Source of the DNA: Aurantiochytrium sp. KH105 | Lineage: Eukaryota; Sar; Bigyra; Thraustochytrida; Thraustochytriidae | Reading direction: 5' to 3' | Length of the DNA stretch: 64,000 nt | NCBI GenBank assembly: GCA_003116975.1 | Contig: BGKB01000088.1 | Location: 124,001 to 188,000, forward strand | In this document: positions 21,243-31,413 of the stretch, piece by piece | Layout of the letters: the number at the start of each line of letters is the position of its first letter | Numbering within the stretch: the first letter of the stretch is position 1 | Notes under the pieces: generated by a model | What the model saw: only the letters and a program-made list of their open reading frames with translations | Told to the model about the DNA's origin: nothing | Databases searched by the model: none | Program-made: the position numbers and the translations under genes

Positions 21243-23972
21243 TTAATCTTTATGGGGATGCGGCAGGTCCGGCAGAGGTAGTGGTTCCGGTTTGGATGAC
21301 AGGGTGCTCAGACAAGCGTCAATCTTGGCAGACATGCCCGCTCGTTCCGGGGCGACAGCCTTGACAACCCAGCTCGGAATAGAGCCATTCGGGTCTATCA
21401 TTTGAACATTGCTCATCAGACTCGCGTTAGGCTCAGTCGGATGGGGCTCGAGTTTGATGCCCGCAGAGAAAACCTTTGCCCTCACGTATTTGTCCGAAGG
21501 TGGACTTAGAGCATCTGGAGCTGACACCATGATCACCTTGACGGTGCCGTCTTTGTCGATCTGGCGAAAGGTAATAAGGACCGAATCTCGGGCCGTAACG
21601 ACCATGGGAAAGGGCGACTTGTACTCTACATGTTGGACGTCGCAAATGTCGATGGGAGCGTCATCAAAGGCCTTGCGCAAATACGCTAAATCAAGTTCGC
21701 GAAGCGGCGTGCTGCGCTTGTAGAGATCGTCGTAGTCATCCCGGTGCGCAGGATCTGACATGTATGCCGCAGCCACAAGTGGGGACGCGCGAATTGTGCC
21801 AACGCCCTTTGTGTGCGTGAGGCCGCGCTCGGTCTTGAGGTAGCACTGGACACCGTTATAATTCTTTAAAAACGTCCACCCATCCCCTTCACCGACGCTG
21901 ATCGCCTTTTCAAAGGCAGCGTTGGCGCCTTGAAGAATTTTCGTAAACTCTGCCATTTCTTGCGCGGTCGCCTTGGGTGGACCTGAGAGCTCGGCTTCTG
22001 CAGCGGCGAGGGCCTCTGGCGTGCGGCCGCGACCCTGGCCAACGCCAAGAAATTTGCGCGTCTCAGCAACTTTGAAAACTTGCCTTCGCAATGATTCGTC
22101 CATGAGCGCCTGCATGAAATCATTCAGCTCGTGGACACGCGCTTGCAGGAAATCCTCATCAAGACTGGAGAACCAGGTTTTCCCCGGCAGCTGCGGAAGG
22201 ACACCATGGCCAAACATGCGACGAAGTTCGTGACGCAAGGTATCGAACTGACTGAAGCGACGCCAGACGTACCAGGCCAGACCCTCATGCTCGACGCGAA
22301 CACGGTACTGGGCGTATAGGTCGTCGACGACTCGACTCCCGACGACGGAAACCTTCAAGGTATGACCTTCCTTGTCGCGTACCTTGCGCTTACCTTGCGG
22401 CGCATTGTCTGCGCCAAGACCAGTGCCTGGTCGCGGTTTCTGCCGGTCGTACCCCACGGCATCGGCGTACCACGATGCAAAAGCTAGCATGGCAGCAACG
22501 CCAGCGCAAAAGAGGGTACATGGGTGTGTTTCACCCAGCATTGTAGCAGAGGCAAGCGCGGCAAGCGCAGCGCCCGCCCCAAGAGAAAGGACATTTTCAG
22601 AAGCAGTGATAAGAGAACTCAGCGACTGCGGTACAATTGCCGTGATTGACGAAGCTTCGTCCGACGAGGACTGGGTCGGAAAACCCGCGTGGGTCCGAGC
22701 AATGACGACTGCCATGATGACGGTAGTGGCGGCGCCAGCCCTGAGAAATCGCATTTCGAGGTTGGGCGTCTCGCGAGCGCGAAAAAAGTGGAACACTAAT
22801 GTGCAGGCAGAGACTGCGAGTACCACGGCAGCCCAGCGCGCGCGTGCGTCGTACAGCGCAAGATCGCGCCCTGTCTTGGTTGTGGCGAGAACACGCGCAA
22901 CGACGTACACGAACAAGGCTGGGCCCGCGAGCAAGGGGGCTGGTGATGGCAGGGTTGACGGCGAGTCTTCTCGAGGATCTTGCGCTTGGTCAAAGGCAAA
23001 GAATTGGCAAGTGAGAACTGCAATTGCCAGCACGGATGTCACCCAAAGCTCTGTGCTTTGCGCCGTGGGATCTGCGAGTGCTTTCGTCGTGATATTTGTA
23101 GCGAGATCCTGGAGCTTAGCTTCTGGGCCTTGATGGCTTTTCGCGCCATCTGTTTTTCCATTTGCCTGAGGCATGGAAGAAGGCCTTGTATTCTTGGGAG
23201 CTGCTGCTGTTGCTGCTGCTGTTCCTCCTGCTGATACTGACGCGGTCGACGATGGCTCGGGCTTAATGGTTTGCGTCGGTTTTTCTTGCTGCTGTGTGGA
23301 GACGGCAGACGCCGGTGGCGATGCTTGTCGATTTCTTGGTGTCGAGGCGGGCGAAGATGCAGTTGAGTTTGTCGGAGCAGAGGAGGAGACATCCTCTGTG
23401 GTATTAACCAGCACGCTGGGCGCATGCTTCGCGCGACTGGCCTCGAGATGTTCGCGAAGCGGATCATTGCTGGCATCGACAAAGAAGCGCTTCATGAGAA
23501 TGTCAGGCTTGTTGATATGCGGGGGGTACTTGTAGGTGAGATTTTGCATGAATCCCGAGCCATCAGCATTCATCTTGCGCAAATCCTCGGTAGTACCTTT
23601 ACCGTGAGGGAGCACGGCCACGATGCGAAGCGGGAACTCCTGCTCAGGGTCAAAGGTGCATGTGTCCATGACCTCGTCGCCGCGCTTTGTGCGAATGAGT
23701 TTTTCGCCTGCATTGATCATGTGCGTAGTGCTGTCTTCGCCGTTTTCGCTAATGTTGCGCACCACAAAGTTTTCCTCGTGTACGTCGATGTGCTGTAGGA
23801 CCTTAAGCATCATGACGATCTTGCGAATTTTCCAGCCGACTCCCATGGCTTTGAGCATAGGATCAATCGAGTCCGAGGCATCATTGTTCACGCGCCAGAT
23901 CCCACAAAAGTCTGTGGGCTGCGCAGGACCTCGCGAGGTCGCCCGCCCGCGGGTCTCAGGCGTCTGCGACAT
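21243..23972 (-). CDS. Multi-domain lipid-binding membrane protein: FABP-like, transmembrane, PX and START
   Basis: Predicted 909 residues from ATG 23972; the frame stays open further upstream, but the first upstream alternative is only a GTG. Residues about 20-160 look like an intracellular fatty-acid-binding protein: DFCGIWRVNNDASD, then a MLKAMGVGWKIRK helix segment, then beta strands. Residues 170-310 are Ser/Thr/Pro/Ala-rich. Around 310-520 there are about six hydrophobic segments. Residues 540-645 are a PX phosphoinositide-binding domain (RRFSQFDTLRHEL, LPQLPGKTWF). Residues 687-895 are a START-type lipid-transfer domain (GWTFLKNYNGVQCYLK; RDSVLITFRQ). START and PX assignments are firm, the FABP-like one is moderate. 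Inference: a membrane-anchored lipid carrier or sensor working at phosphoinositide-marked membranes or contact sites. I do not recognise this exact combination. Confidence 0.85.
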   Translation of the reverse strand: MSQTPETRGRATSRGPAQPTDFCGIWRVNNDASDSIDPMLKAMGVGWKIRKIVMMLKVLQHIDVHEENFVVRNISENGEDSTTHMINAGEKLIRTKRGDEVMDTCTFDPEQEFPLRIVAVLPHGKGTTEDLRKMNADGSGFMQNLTYKYPPHINKPDILMKRFFVDASNDPLREHLEASRAKHAPSVLVNTTEDVSSSAPTNSTASSPASTPRNRQASPPASAVSTQQQEKPTQTIKPEPSSTASVSAGGTAAATAAAPKNTRPSSMPQANGKTDGAKSHQGPEAKLQDLATNITTKALADPTAQSTELWVTSVLAIAVLTCQFFAFDQAQDPREDSPSTLPSPAPLLAGPALFVYVVARVLATTKTGRDLALYDARARWAAVVLAVSACTLVFHFFRARETPNLEMRFLRAGAATTVIMAVVIARTHAGFPTQSSSDEASSITAIVPQSLSSLITASENVLSLGAGAALAALASATMLGETHPCTLFCAGVAAMLAFASWYADAVGYDRQKPRPGTGLGADNAPQGKRKVRDKEGHTLKVSVVGSRVVDDLYAQYRVRVEHEGLAWYVWRRFSQFDTLRHELRRMFGHGVLPQLPGKTWFSSLDEDFLQARVHELNDFMQALMDESLRRQVFKVAETRKFLGVGQGRGRTPEALAAAEAELSGPPKATAQEMAEFTKILQGANAAFEKAISVGEGDGWTFLKNYNGVQCYLKTERGLTHTKGVGTIRASPLVAAAYMSDPAHRDDYDDLYKRSTPLRELDLAYLRKAFDDAPIDICDVQHVEYKSPFPMVVTARDSVLITFRQIDKDGTVKVIMVSAPDALSPPSDKYVRAKVFSAGIKLEPHPTEPNASLMSNVQMIDPNGSIPSWVVKAVAPERAGMSAKIDACLSTLSSKPEPLPLPDLPHPHKD

Positions 23973-24858
23973 TTCGCAAACAAAAAAAGGTAGGTCTTCC
24001 GCTTCCCAGCACGATGGACCTCGCGTCTCGCGGACGCGCGTGCACGAGGCGGACACAGGGACGATGAGAGGAGTTAAGAATGTATGCGCGCGAGGTAGAG
24101 ACGGGTTGCGAGCCCCGTCTTCCGTCCGGGTGCTCGCTCGCTCGCTCGCTCGCTAGCTCTCTGTTTGAGGGGCCGTATACGCGCTAGGAAGATTTTTGCG
24201 CCTCACAGCGCAAGTGGCCTAACAAAGCACCTTGACTTTTCCCGCAAGAATTAGGCCATTTGATTGGAACCCATACTTGTGATCGAAAAGAGAGGATCTC
24301 GACGACTAAAAAGGTGGTTGCGCTGGTGCCCAAACGCAGCTAGTTAAGACGGATGTATTACTGCCTCGCACGTCAAGTCGTTTGCTCTCATTATCGATCT
24401 TGTTTGGCATTGAGCGCTTCATTCTGAATTTGCGTGATTTCTTATGCGATGTCAGAATCGAAACTACTCAGCTCCACAGAAAGCGGCGCGCTTCATTGGG
24501 TGATTATATGTTCCTAATCTTGCAGTCGCATCATACCATAGACTGGACCTTGCAGGGCTTACGGATTCATCTGTGTGATAGTCGTAGAGTAAATCGGCCT
24601 AGATGGGAAAGAGCGGCCATGCAAGCATGCCAAGCTGCTAACTTAGTGTGCGTTGCGCCTTTTGCGTTTCTGTATAGTATCTTTTTAAAGGCTTGACAGT
24701 GAATAATTTTTACATTTTTTACAAGTTTTTCTTACACAATTGCCGACGCTCAGGCGTGGCTATCCTTTCACGCGCGTGCGCTGTACCGGACATCGACGAG
24801 AATTCTCGTATGTCCGCTCGCAGTCTAAAGAAAAGACGGCGTTGGTGTGTTGTCTCCT
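23973..24858. promoter_or_regulatory. Upstream region of the FABP/PX/START gene
   Basis: About 890 bases without a convincing gene. A (CTCG)n tract lies at 24132-24154, about 160 bp upstream of the minus-strand ATG. CAAGTGGCCTAA at 24211-24222 and its near-inverted copy TTAGGCCATTTG at 24251-24262 form an imperfect palindrome with a 28-bp spacer. The right half also contains the 3' end of the small Lys/Ala-rich gene. Confidence 0.5.
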
Positions 24859-25014
24859 CTACTTCTTCGACTTGGGGGCAGCCTTCTTCTTGCCGCCGGC
24901 GGCGGCCTTCTTGGGCTTGTCCTCGGCCATGGCCTTGGCGGCCTTGGCAGGCTTCATTGCGCCCTTCTTCTTGGAGCCGGCCTCCGCCGCAAACTGCTGC
25001 TTGCCATCCGCCAT
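24859..25014 (-). CDS. Small Lys/Ala-rich basic protein, histone H1-tail-like
   Basis: A 51-residue frame with a good start context (AAAGATGGCGG) and a stop at 24859-24861. The product begins MADGKQQFAAEAGSKKK and continues as Lys/Ala/Gly/Pro repeats with segments such as MKPAKAAKAMAEDKPKK, ending KKKAAPKSKK. It has no hydrophobic segment. The composition matches the C-terminal tails of linker histone H1 and the short H1-like proteins lacking a globular domain that some protists and bacteria have. Inference: a nuclear DNA-compacting protein. It could instead be the last exon of a longer gene, but the strong start context and GC-rich noncoding DNA upstream argue against that. Confidence 0.55.
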   Translation of the reverse strand: MADGKQQFAAEAGSKKKGAMKPAKAAKAMAEDKPKKAAAGGKKKAAPKSKK

Positions 25015-27824
25015 CTTTCCTTGATCGATCGAAGCGTCTAGCTTGCGCTGCTTGTTATGCTGTTGTGCTTGGGATTCTCGTCGAGTTGCAGGTTTGCTTG
25101 CGTCTCGGTCGTCTCAACTCCGGTCTGCCCCTCGCGCTTTCATGTTGCATCCTCAAAGTCACGTCGTCGCACTGGTCATTGTCAAGTTGCGCCTTCTTCG
25201 CAAAGCTCGCGAAGAGCGAGCGCGGAGAGCGAGCCCGTCGGCGCGCCGGCCTGCCGGCTTTCGCTCGGGTCGAGGCGAGGCGAGGCCAACAGGGTCCCAA
25301 CGCACACCTCGCCGACGGAGAACCCGCTCTCAAATGCACGCTCTCAGGGGTCACGAGTGACGTCTTCGGAAACTAGGGTAGGGTCGCGCCGCCCGTGCTC
25401 GCGTCGCGGCGACCGGGACCGCCGCTGCCGCGCCGCAGCCGAGCGCGTCGGAGAAAGCCAGCCGTGCCGCCAACTGCGCACGCAACGGCAAGAGCCGCAG
25501 TGGCCGCTGCCGTCGGGCCCGGCCGAGGCAGGCCACTGGTTGCAGCCTGGACGACTCGACTTGCTGGTGCCAGCCAGGGCGCGGCCGCCGGCTCATGCCC
25601 CCAGCTAGAATAGACAATCTGACCATCTGGCTGATGATGATGATGGAAACGCTGCTGCAGCAGCAGCAGCTTGTTGTTGCTATTGGTGGCATGGCTGCCG
25701 GCTTTGAGAGCCGAGTTGGCGCTGCTTGGCCGTGCGTGCGTGCGTGAAGCTGAGATTGTCAGCGGTGGCGGCAGCGGCGGGTGGGTGGCTGCGCGCGCCT
25801 CTGGAGCGTGCACGTTCGAGCGATACCGCAGCGAAGAAAGCGCGAGCGAGGGTGAAACGCGGTGGCTTGACGGCCGGTCGTGCAGTGCGGTAGGTGGACA
25901 GAGTATGCTGTCGTAAGCGAGTTCTGACTGCTGGCCAGTCAGTCAGTGGTGCGCCATCGTCGAGGCTGAATGGTGGCTGGTTGCTGTTGCTTGATCCATG
26001 GCCCAAGCTGCCATGCGTCAAGAACCTGCGAGCGTGGCGCCTGCGCCAAGGCAAGGCAAGGCAAGTCGGGGGGTGAGAGGCTGCCTCGATGCCGGGGTGG
26101 GTCTGGATCGATCGGTCTCACGAGCACCTGCGGCATGCGCGTCTGGCTCTGGGCCATGCCTACGGAGGCTCGGAGACTCGTGCTTCCATCATTTCTACCA
26201 CTGTCACGGCACGCACCTCAGCACTCACGCACTCCCTTACTCGTCTTGGCCGTGTTCGCATGCGCATGTCCATGTGGTCGCGCAATGGGCCGCTCGGCGG
26301 CCGCCAGGCCTTCTCATTCGGCCCCGGCCCACGGCCCATGAGCAGGCTCGCGCCGCGGACAGATGCGGAGGTAGACAGGAATGATGGCCATTCCTTCACC
26401 GGTTTCCTCGCGCTCTTCACAGGGCGGATACCTCTGCGACACGAGACTATCTGGCTGCCTGCAGCTGCAGCTGCTGGCTGCTGCTGGTCGAGCGAGGGTC
26501 GATCGAATGACGATGATCGCGACCCGACCAACGCCTCGGCCTTGGCCGATCGACGTCGATGCGTTGCCTGCTGCTGCTGCCGCTGCTGCGTGCACGTCAC
26601 CATCGCCACCATCACCAGCGGCCAGGGCCCGTGCGCTTTATCCATTCTACCAACCCCAAAACAAATTCACGTTTCTTGGCTGATGAGATAGATCACTCTG
26701 CAAAACTAACACTTTCACCGCAGCCTCCCCGGTTCGTCTCGGCGCGGCCGTGACCGCTGGCCGCACTTTCGCTTCGCATGTCTGGAAGTGGCCATGGTGG
26801 ACGTCTTATGTGCTGCCTGCGCTCGTGGCGAATGGCCCTGCAGGTGGGTGGATGGACGGGCGGGACGGGACGGGACTGAAGGAAAGGGAAGGGAAGGGAA
26901 GGTTTTCTCGTTCGCAGCGCGATGGCCGTTGACGCTCCCGCCAGGACCCCTCCCCGAACTGGACTTGGACTGTTGGTCGTCTCTTGGTTCGAGTCCACCG
27001 ACCTCGACCGAGCACCTCGTCTCGGGCACGGACCGCGCCGCGCCGCGCCGCGCCAAGCCGCGCCAAGCCAGGCTGCAGCTGCAGCAGCTGCTTGCTGTCC
27101 TGGTCGCTGCGCAATCTGCAGCTGCTGTCGGCAACGGCCTCGCGGCTCATCAATCCATCGGAGCCGCTCATTTCGGCGCACACGCGCTTCTTCTTTCTTT
27201 CTCTCTTTCTCTTCTGCCCTTCGCTTTCGCGCAAAACCGACGGCCGCAGACCGTCCGTCCATCCGCGCCGCGCTAATGAACCGGGCCGCCAGTCGCAGAC
27301 GCACGCAGACGCACGCAGTCGCAGTCGCAGTCGCAGGCGCTCGCCTGTCCGCTCGCGCGCTCGCTCGCTCGCTCTCGCGGACTCCGGAGCGGCCGCGTCG
27401 CCGCGCCTCGCCTCGCCTCGCCGGCGATTCCGGGCGCTGGCCGTGCCCTCCGGCGGCTTCGCGCCCGCGCCGCAGATGCGCGGTCACGGGTGCCGCCGGG
27501 TCCCGCGTGGGGGGGCACTGTGGAGACCCGGTTTCCCCGGCGAAAGGCCGATTCCAGTCAAGTCCAGAAAACCCATCGGGATACTACTACACGCACGCCG
27601 CCGCGGTCAACCAGCCGGCCGTGGCGCTTCTGGGCGCGAGGAGTCGCGGCTCGCGGCGACACTTGGGAGCCGGAGGCAGCGCGAAGCAGCGCGGGGGCGG
27701 AGTCGTGTGCTGCTGCTGCGTCGCGGCCTGCTGGCAGAAAGATAGAGTCGGGGCGAGTCACAGGGATGGAGGGAGAGGGCAGGAGCTTGCCTCGAGCAGA
27801 GCTCGGCCTCGCTCGGTGCCCGGC

Positions 27825-27869
27825 CATGCGATGCGATGCCATGCCATGCCATGCCATGCCATGCCATGC
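27825..27869. repeat. (CCATG)n microsatellite
   Basis: A run of five-base units, first GCGAT-type then CCATG, repeated about seven times. It is the clearest of several simple repeats in the ornithine decarboxylase upstream region and is likely length-variable. Confidence 0.8.
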
Positions 27870-28684
27870 TGTGCTGCGAGGGCGTGATGGCGGCGACGCG
27901 GCGCGGAGCGCGAGGATCGCGAACGGCCGGCTGGCTGGCTGAGCACGGAAAGTACTGGCCGGTCCGAGGGGCAAGGAAAAGAGCAACGCCCCCCCCCCCC
28001 CTCGCAGCCGTCCATTCCTTCCTTGGTTCATTGGCCGCCATGCCGGATATCTTACTACGTATCATTAGCCCAGGAGAGGAGTGGTACGGAGCCGGGACAG
28101 GACATCTTGACGCTGCAGCTGGCAGTGGCAGTGGCTGCTGCTGCTGCTGCTGATGATGAGACGGAGACGACGACGACGACAATCCTACGACCAAGCGCAT
28201 GTCGAGGGCGGTGCGTGGCTTGGAAGCAGAGGCGAGGCCATGCATGCGTGCGTGCGTGCACAACAACTAAACTAACGCGAAGAGCGGGTGCAACGTTGGG
28301 TCAGGCCGCCGCGCGGCACAGGCGTGCTCGCCACCGAACACATCACAACGCATCGCATCGCATCGCATCCTTTTTCCCTTTTCCCAGCCGTGACAAATGG
28401 ACTGCGACCACTGCGAGTCGTTCGTTCTTCGTGCGGCTTTCGACCAACCAGCTTTTCTCACCCCCCTCCCCCGATCCCCCACCTTGTCGCCTTTTCGGTC
28501 GAAGAGCGAGCGCGCGGCGCCGAGCGAAAGCCGGAAGGGCCTAGGGACCTCGTAGTGCCCAGCTACCGGAAAACCTGGCGCACCCGTGAGCCAGCCACCG
28601 CCACTCACTGACAGGGAGGCGAGGAGGGGCGAGGCGAGGCTGGCATAGAGGGAAAAGCAGGGAGAGCGAGCGGGCGGGCGCGCG

Positions 28685-28692
28685 ACTATAAG
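28685..28692 (+). promoter_or_regulatory. Candidate TATA box of ornithine decarboxylase
   Basis: The sequence CTATAAG lies about 250 bp before the ATG. Initiation 25-35 bp downstream would give a leader of about 220 nt that is free of ATG codons. No other TATA-like sequence was noticed in the last 300 bp before the gene. Confidence 0.45.
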
Positions 28693-28936
28693 CGAGTAAG
28701 CAGCGAGCGGCGAGACGAGACGAGACGAGACGCAGCCCGGCGCGGCGAGGCAGAGCAGCGAGCGAGCAAACAAACCCGCAACTCGACCGAGCGCCCCGCG
28801 AGACCTCCGCAAAAGCAGCGAGACAAGCACAAGCACAAGCACCAGCACCAGCGCAAGCACCAGCAAGAAGAAGCGCAGCCGGCAGGCTCCGCAAGGAGGC
28901 GCGAAGTACACGCTCTCGGCGGCAGCGCCGATCTCG

Positions 28937-30322
28937 ATGGAAGGGGAGCTCAACGCACGAGTCTGGGCCAGCATCAAGGAAAGAGTAGAACATGGCGAAG
29001 ATGAATCGGCTTTCATGGTCGTGGACCTTGCAGATGTGGACAGCAAGGTGAGGGCCTGGCGCGCGCTCCTCCCTCGCGTGGAGCCCTTCTATGCCGTCAA
29101 GTGCCACGACGACCCGCAGATCCTGCGCCGCCTCGTCAAGCTCGGCGTCGGATTCGACTGCGCCTCCAAGGGCGAGATCGACCTCGTGCTCGAGGCCGGC
29201 GCCAGCCCCGAGGACATCATCTTCGCCCACCCCTGCAAGGCGCAATCGCACCTCCTGCACGCCGCCCAGGTCGGCGCCGAGATGATGACCTTTGACAACG
29301 ACGACGAGCTCTTCAAGATCAAGCGCCACTTCCCCGGCGCCAAGATCCTGCTCCGTCTCCTTCCCGACGACTCGAGCGCCGTCTGCCAGCTCGGCGTCAA
29401 GTTCGGCGCCGACATCAAGGCCGTGCGCGGCCTCATGCAGACTTGCCTCGACCTCGATCTCAACCTCGTTGGCGTCAGCTACCACGTCGGCAGTGGATGC
29501 CAGGACATCGCTGCCTTCTCCGAGGCCGTTCATCTCGCGCGCCGCGCCTTCGACATTGCTGAGGAGCTCGGCATCCAGCTCAGCATCCTCGACATTGGTG
29601 GCGGCTTCCCCGGCGAGTCCGTGCGCCACTGGAAGGCCGCCGCGGCCGCGCGTGAGGCCGCCGAGTTCAACGGCGTCGACGACGACAGCCTCGAGGCCAA
29701 GGGCGACGCCCGCCTCTTCCCGGCGCTTGCCCGCCAGCTCGGCCCCACGCTCGACCAGCTCTTCCCCGCTGAGTCCGGCGTGCGCATCATTGCCGAGCCC
29801 GGCCGCTACATGGTGCACTCCTCCTGCACCCTGGTCGCCAACGTGCTCGCCCGCCGCCGCACCGTTGTGCGCAACACCGAGGTCTTTCGTTACTACATTA
29901 ACGAGGGCGTCTACGGTAGTTTCAACAACATCATCTACGATCACGCCACCGTGCAGGGCTTTCCCCTTCGCGTGCGTGGCCGCCGCCAGGTAGAGCGCGA
30001 GGCACTTCGTCGCAGCGGATCGGGCGAGGACCCGCTCGCTCCGGGCGCCGCCGAGTCGGACTTTAGCGACGACGATGAGGCTGCTGCCGGTTCTTCCTCC
30101 GAGAACGCCGTTGCCTTTGTTGGCGAGGTCGATGGCGAGCAGCTCTGCGAGGGCAGCGTCTGGGGCCCCACCTGCGACGGTCTCGACTGCGTTCTCAAGG
30201 ATTCTTACCTGCCGCGCCTCGAGGTTGGCGACTGGATGTACTTTCCGGACATGGGCGCCTACACCGTCGCCGCTGCCGCCAAGTTTAACGGCTTCGAGAT
30301 CGCCACCAAGGTCTATATCTGA
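28937..30322 (+). CDS. ODC1: Ornithine decarboxylase
   Basis: PLP-dependent decarboxylase converting ornithine to putrescine, the first committed step of polyamine synthesis. The 461-residue protein has the PLP lysine at residue 55 in PFYAVKCHDDP, FDCASKGEI, the HVGSGC loop, the phosphate-binding DIGGGFPG, EPGRYMV, and the catalytic cysteine at residue 413 in GPTCDGLD, where the opposite subunit completes the site in the usual dimer. The frame remains open without an ATG back to a stop at 28697, so 28937 is the first Met; the upstream codons are Ser/Thr repeats and look like leader. An acidic Ser-rich insert of about 30 residues (DFSDDDEAAAGSSSEN) precedes the catalytic Cys region. The protein ends at KVYI without a mammalian-type C-terminal degradation tail. 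Confidence 0.96.
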   Translation: MEGELNARVWASIKERVEHGEDESAFMVVDLADVDSKVRAWRALLPRVEPFYAVKCHDDPQILRRLVKLGVGFDCASKGEIDLVLEAGASPEDIIFAHPCKAQSHLLHAAQVGAEMMTFDNDDELFKIKRHFPGAKILLRLLPDDSSAVCQLGVKFGADIKAVRGLMQTCLDLDLNLVGVSYHVGSGCQDIAAFSEAVHLARRAFDIAEELGIQLSILDIGGGFPGESVRHWKAAAAAREAAEFNGVDDDSLEAKGDARLFPALARQLGPTLDQLFPAESGVRIIAEPGRYMVHSSCTLVANVLARRRTVVRNTEVFRYYINEGVYGSFNNIIYDHATVQGFPLRVRGRRQVEREALRRSGSGEDPLAPGAAESDFSDDDEAAAGSSSENAVAFVGEVDGEQLCEGSVWGPTCDGLDCVLKDSYLPRLEVGDWMYFPDMGAYTVAAAAKFNGFEIATKVYI

Positions 30323-31413
30323 AAAAAAGAAGAGACGCGCATGCCCGCTTTGACAAAACGATGACGATTGCACCTCGTCACCCATCAGTTCGTCAAAAGC
30401 TCGCCTTCTCTACCTCTTCTTTTTTCTCTCACAACCCCGTTCTTTTCTCTTTGCACCACCACCCCACACTAGCAAGCTCTCTTTACTTTCACAAGAAGAA
30501 AGAGCCCCGGTGGAGCTAGTTTTAGCTAGGAGCTAGCAAACGACGCGCCCGGACGCGAGCTCGTCGTTCTGATTACGTGACTATGTATACCACTTAGAAA
30601 ATAAAATGCTTTTCAAGTTCTCATCTCAAGTCGATTGGTGTCGTACTCACAGTGTGGTATCTTTGGTGCCGAGGCGGCCGATCCTTTTGGACGGATTTTG
30701 ACTCAATCTCGCCTCTGTCCCGAGTCACACCTATGTCCCTGGCAGCGGGACTAGTATCGTTCTGGCCCATGTTCTTTCTATCCACCTCACTTGCAAACGA
30801 AAGCGAAAGTCTCGCGACTGTCCCGCATTGCACAAAGTCCTGACATTGGGACTACGAATTTCTCCCCCACTTAGGTTGCCTCACTTGCAGACAAAGAATT
30901 TTGGGCAATCAAGATTCTATGGCCAACAAAATGATTTCGATCCGATATACATCTCCTCAAGGCCCACCAGACCTCTTTATATGACCTCGTCGTGTAAAAT
31001 AACAGCACCATTCTCCTCTCTCTCTCTCTCTTTCCCTCTCTCTGGTTGCCTTTCTTTTTGTGATTGTCGTCATTGGACAAAGTTATGAAAATCTTGCAAC
31101 AGGTTCGAGTACACTAGGCCTACGGAAAGTGAGCATTGTGGGATGAGGGAACTGACACTTGGCTAATCAACCATCCAACCAACCAACTAGCAAGTAGACA
31201 GATGGAGTGAGTCACTGTGACGTGTTGGGGATCACTTAAATTTACACCGTGACGCAGCAAACGCTCGAACGTGTTGGTAAAAAGGAGGCTTTGCTCGTGC
31301 GTGTTCGCTCACTGCAGGTCCGAATCTTCTTCGGAAGAGAGTGCGCGGCTTCCCCGTCCTTGTGCTTGAAGCTAGTTAGCTAGCAAGGTTAGGGTAGCTT
31401 AGCTCAGCTTCGC
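30323..31413. other. Convergent intergenic region after ornithine decarboxylase
   Basis: The region contains a polyadenylation-type AATAAA at 30600-30605, about 280 bases after the ornithine decarboxylase stop, and a (CT)n run near 31017-31032. The rest shows no gene, tRNA or repeat that I can support. The opposite end is the 3' flank of ARL3. Confidence 0.55.
30600..30605 (+). terminator. AATAAA polyadenylation-type signal (ornithine decarboxylase)
   Basis: Perfect AATAAA hexamer in AT-rich sequence about 280 bases downstream of the stop codon. Assigned by position only. Confidence 0.4.

Larger units (their letters stand above)
25015..28936. other. Long simple-sequence-rich region upstream of ornithine decarboxylase
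   Basis: Nearly 4 kb without a convincing gene on either strand. Several frames of 150-320 codons are open, but they are low-complexity and overlap each other. Microsatellite-like runs include a (GGGAA)n tract at about 26884-26902, (CGCCG)n at 27037-27060, (CCATG)n at 27825-27869, 13 C at 27989-28001, (CGCAT)n at 28349-28370 and (ACGAG)n at 28711-28732. The right end carries the probable ornithine decarboxylase promoter and leader. The left end should hold the promoter of the Lys/Ala-rich gene. Confidence 0.55.

Noticed and set aside
26922-27887. A 321-codon frame and others in the ornithine decarboxylase upstream block
   Set aside because: Low-complexity, repeat-derived, overlapping frames on both strands, no domain.
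28541-30385. A 614-codon minus-strand frame
   Set aside because: Lies opposite ornithine decarboxylase; codon bias of the sense gene keeps it open.
31099-31110. tRNA B-box-like GGTTCGAGTAC
   Set aside because: Two mismatches to consensus and no matching upstream A-box or acceptor stem.
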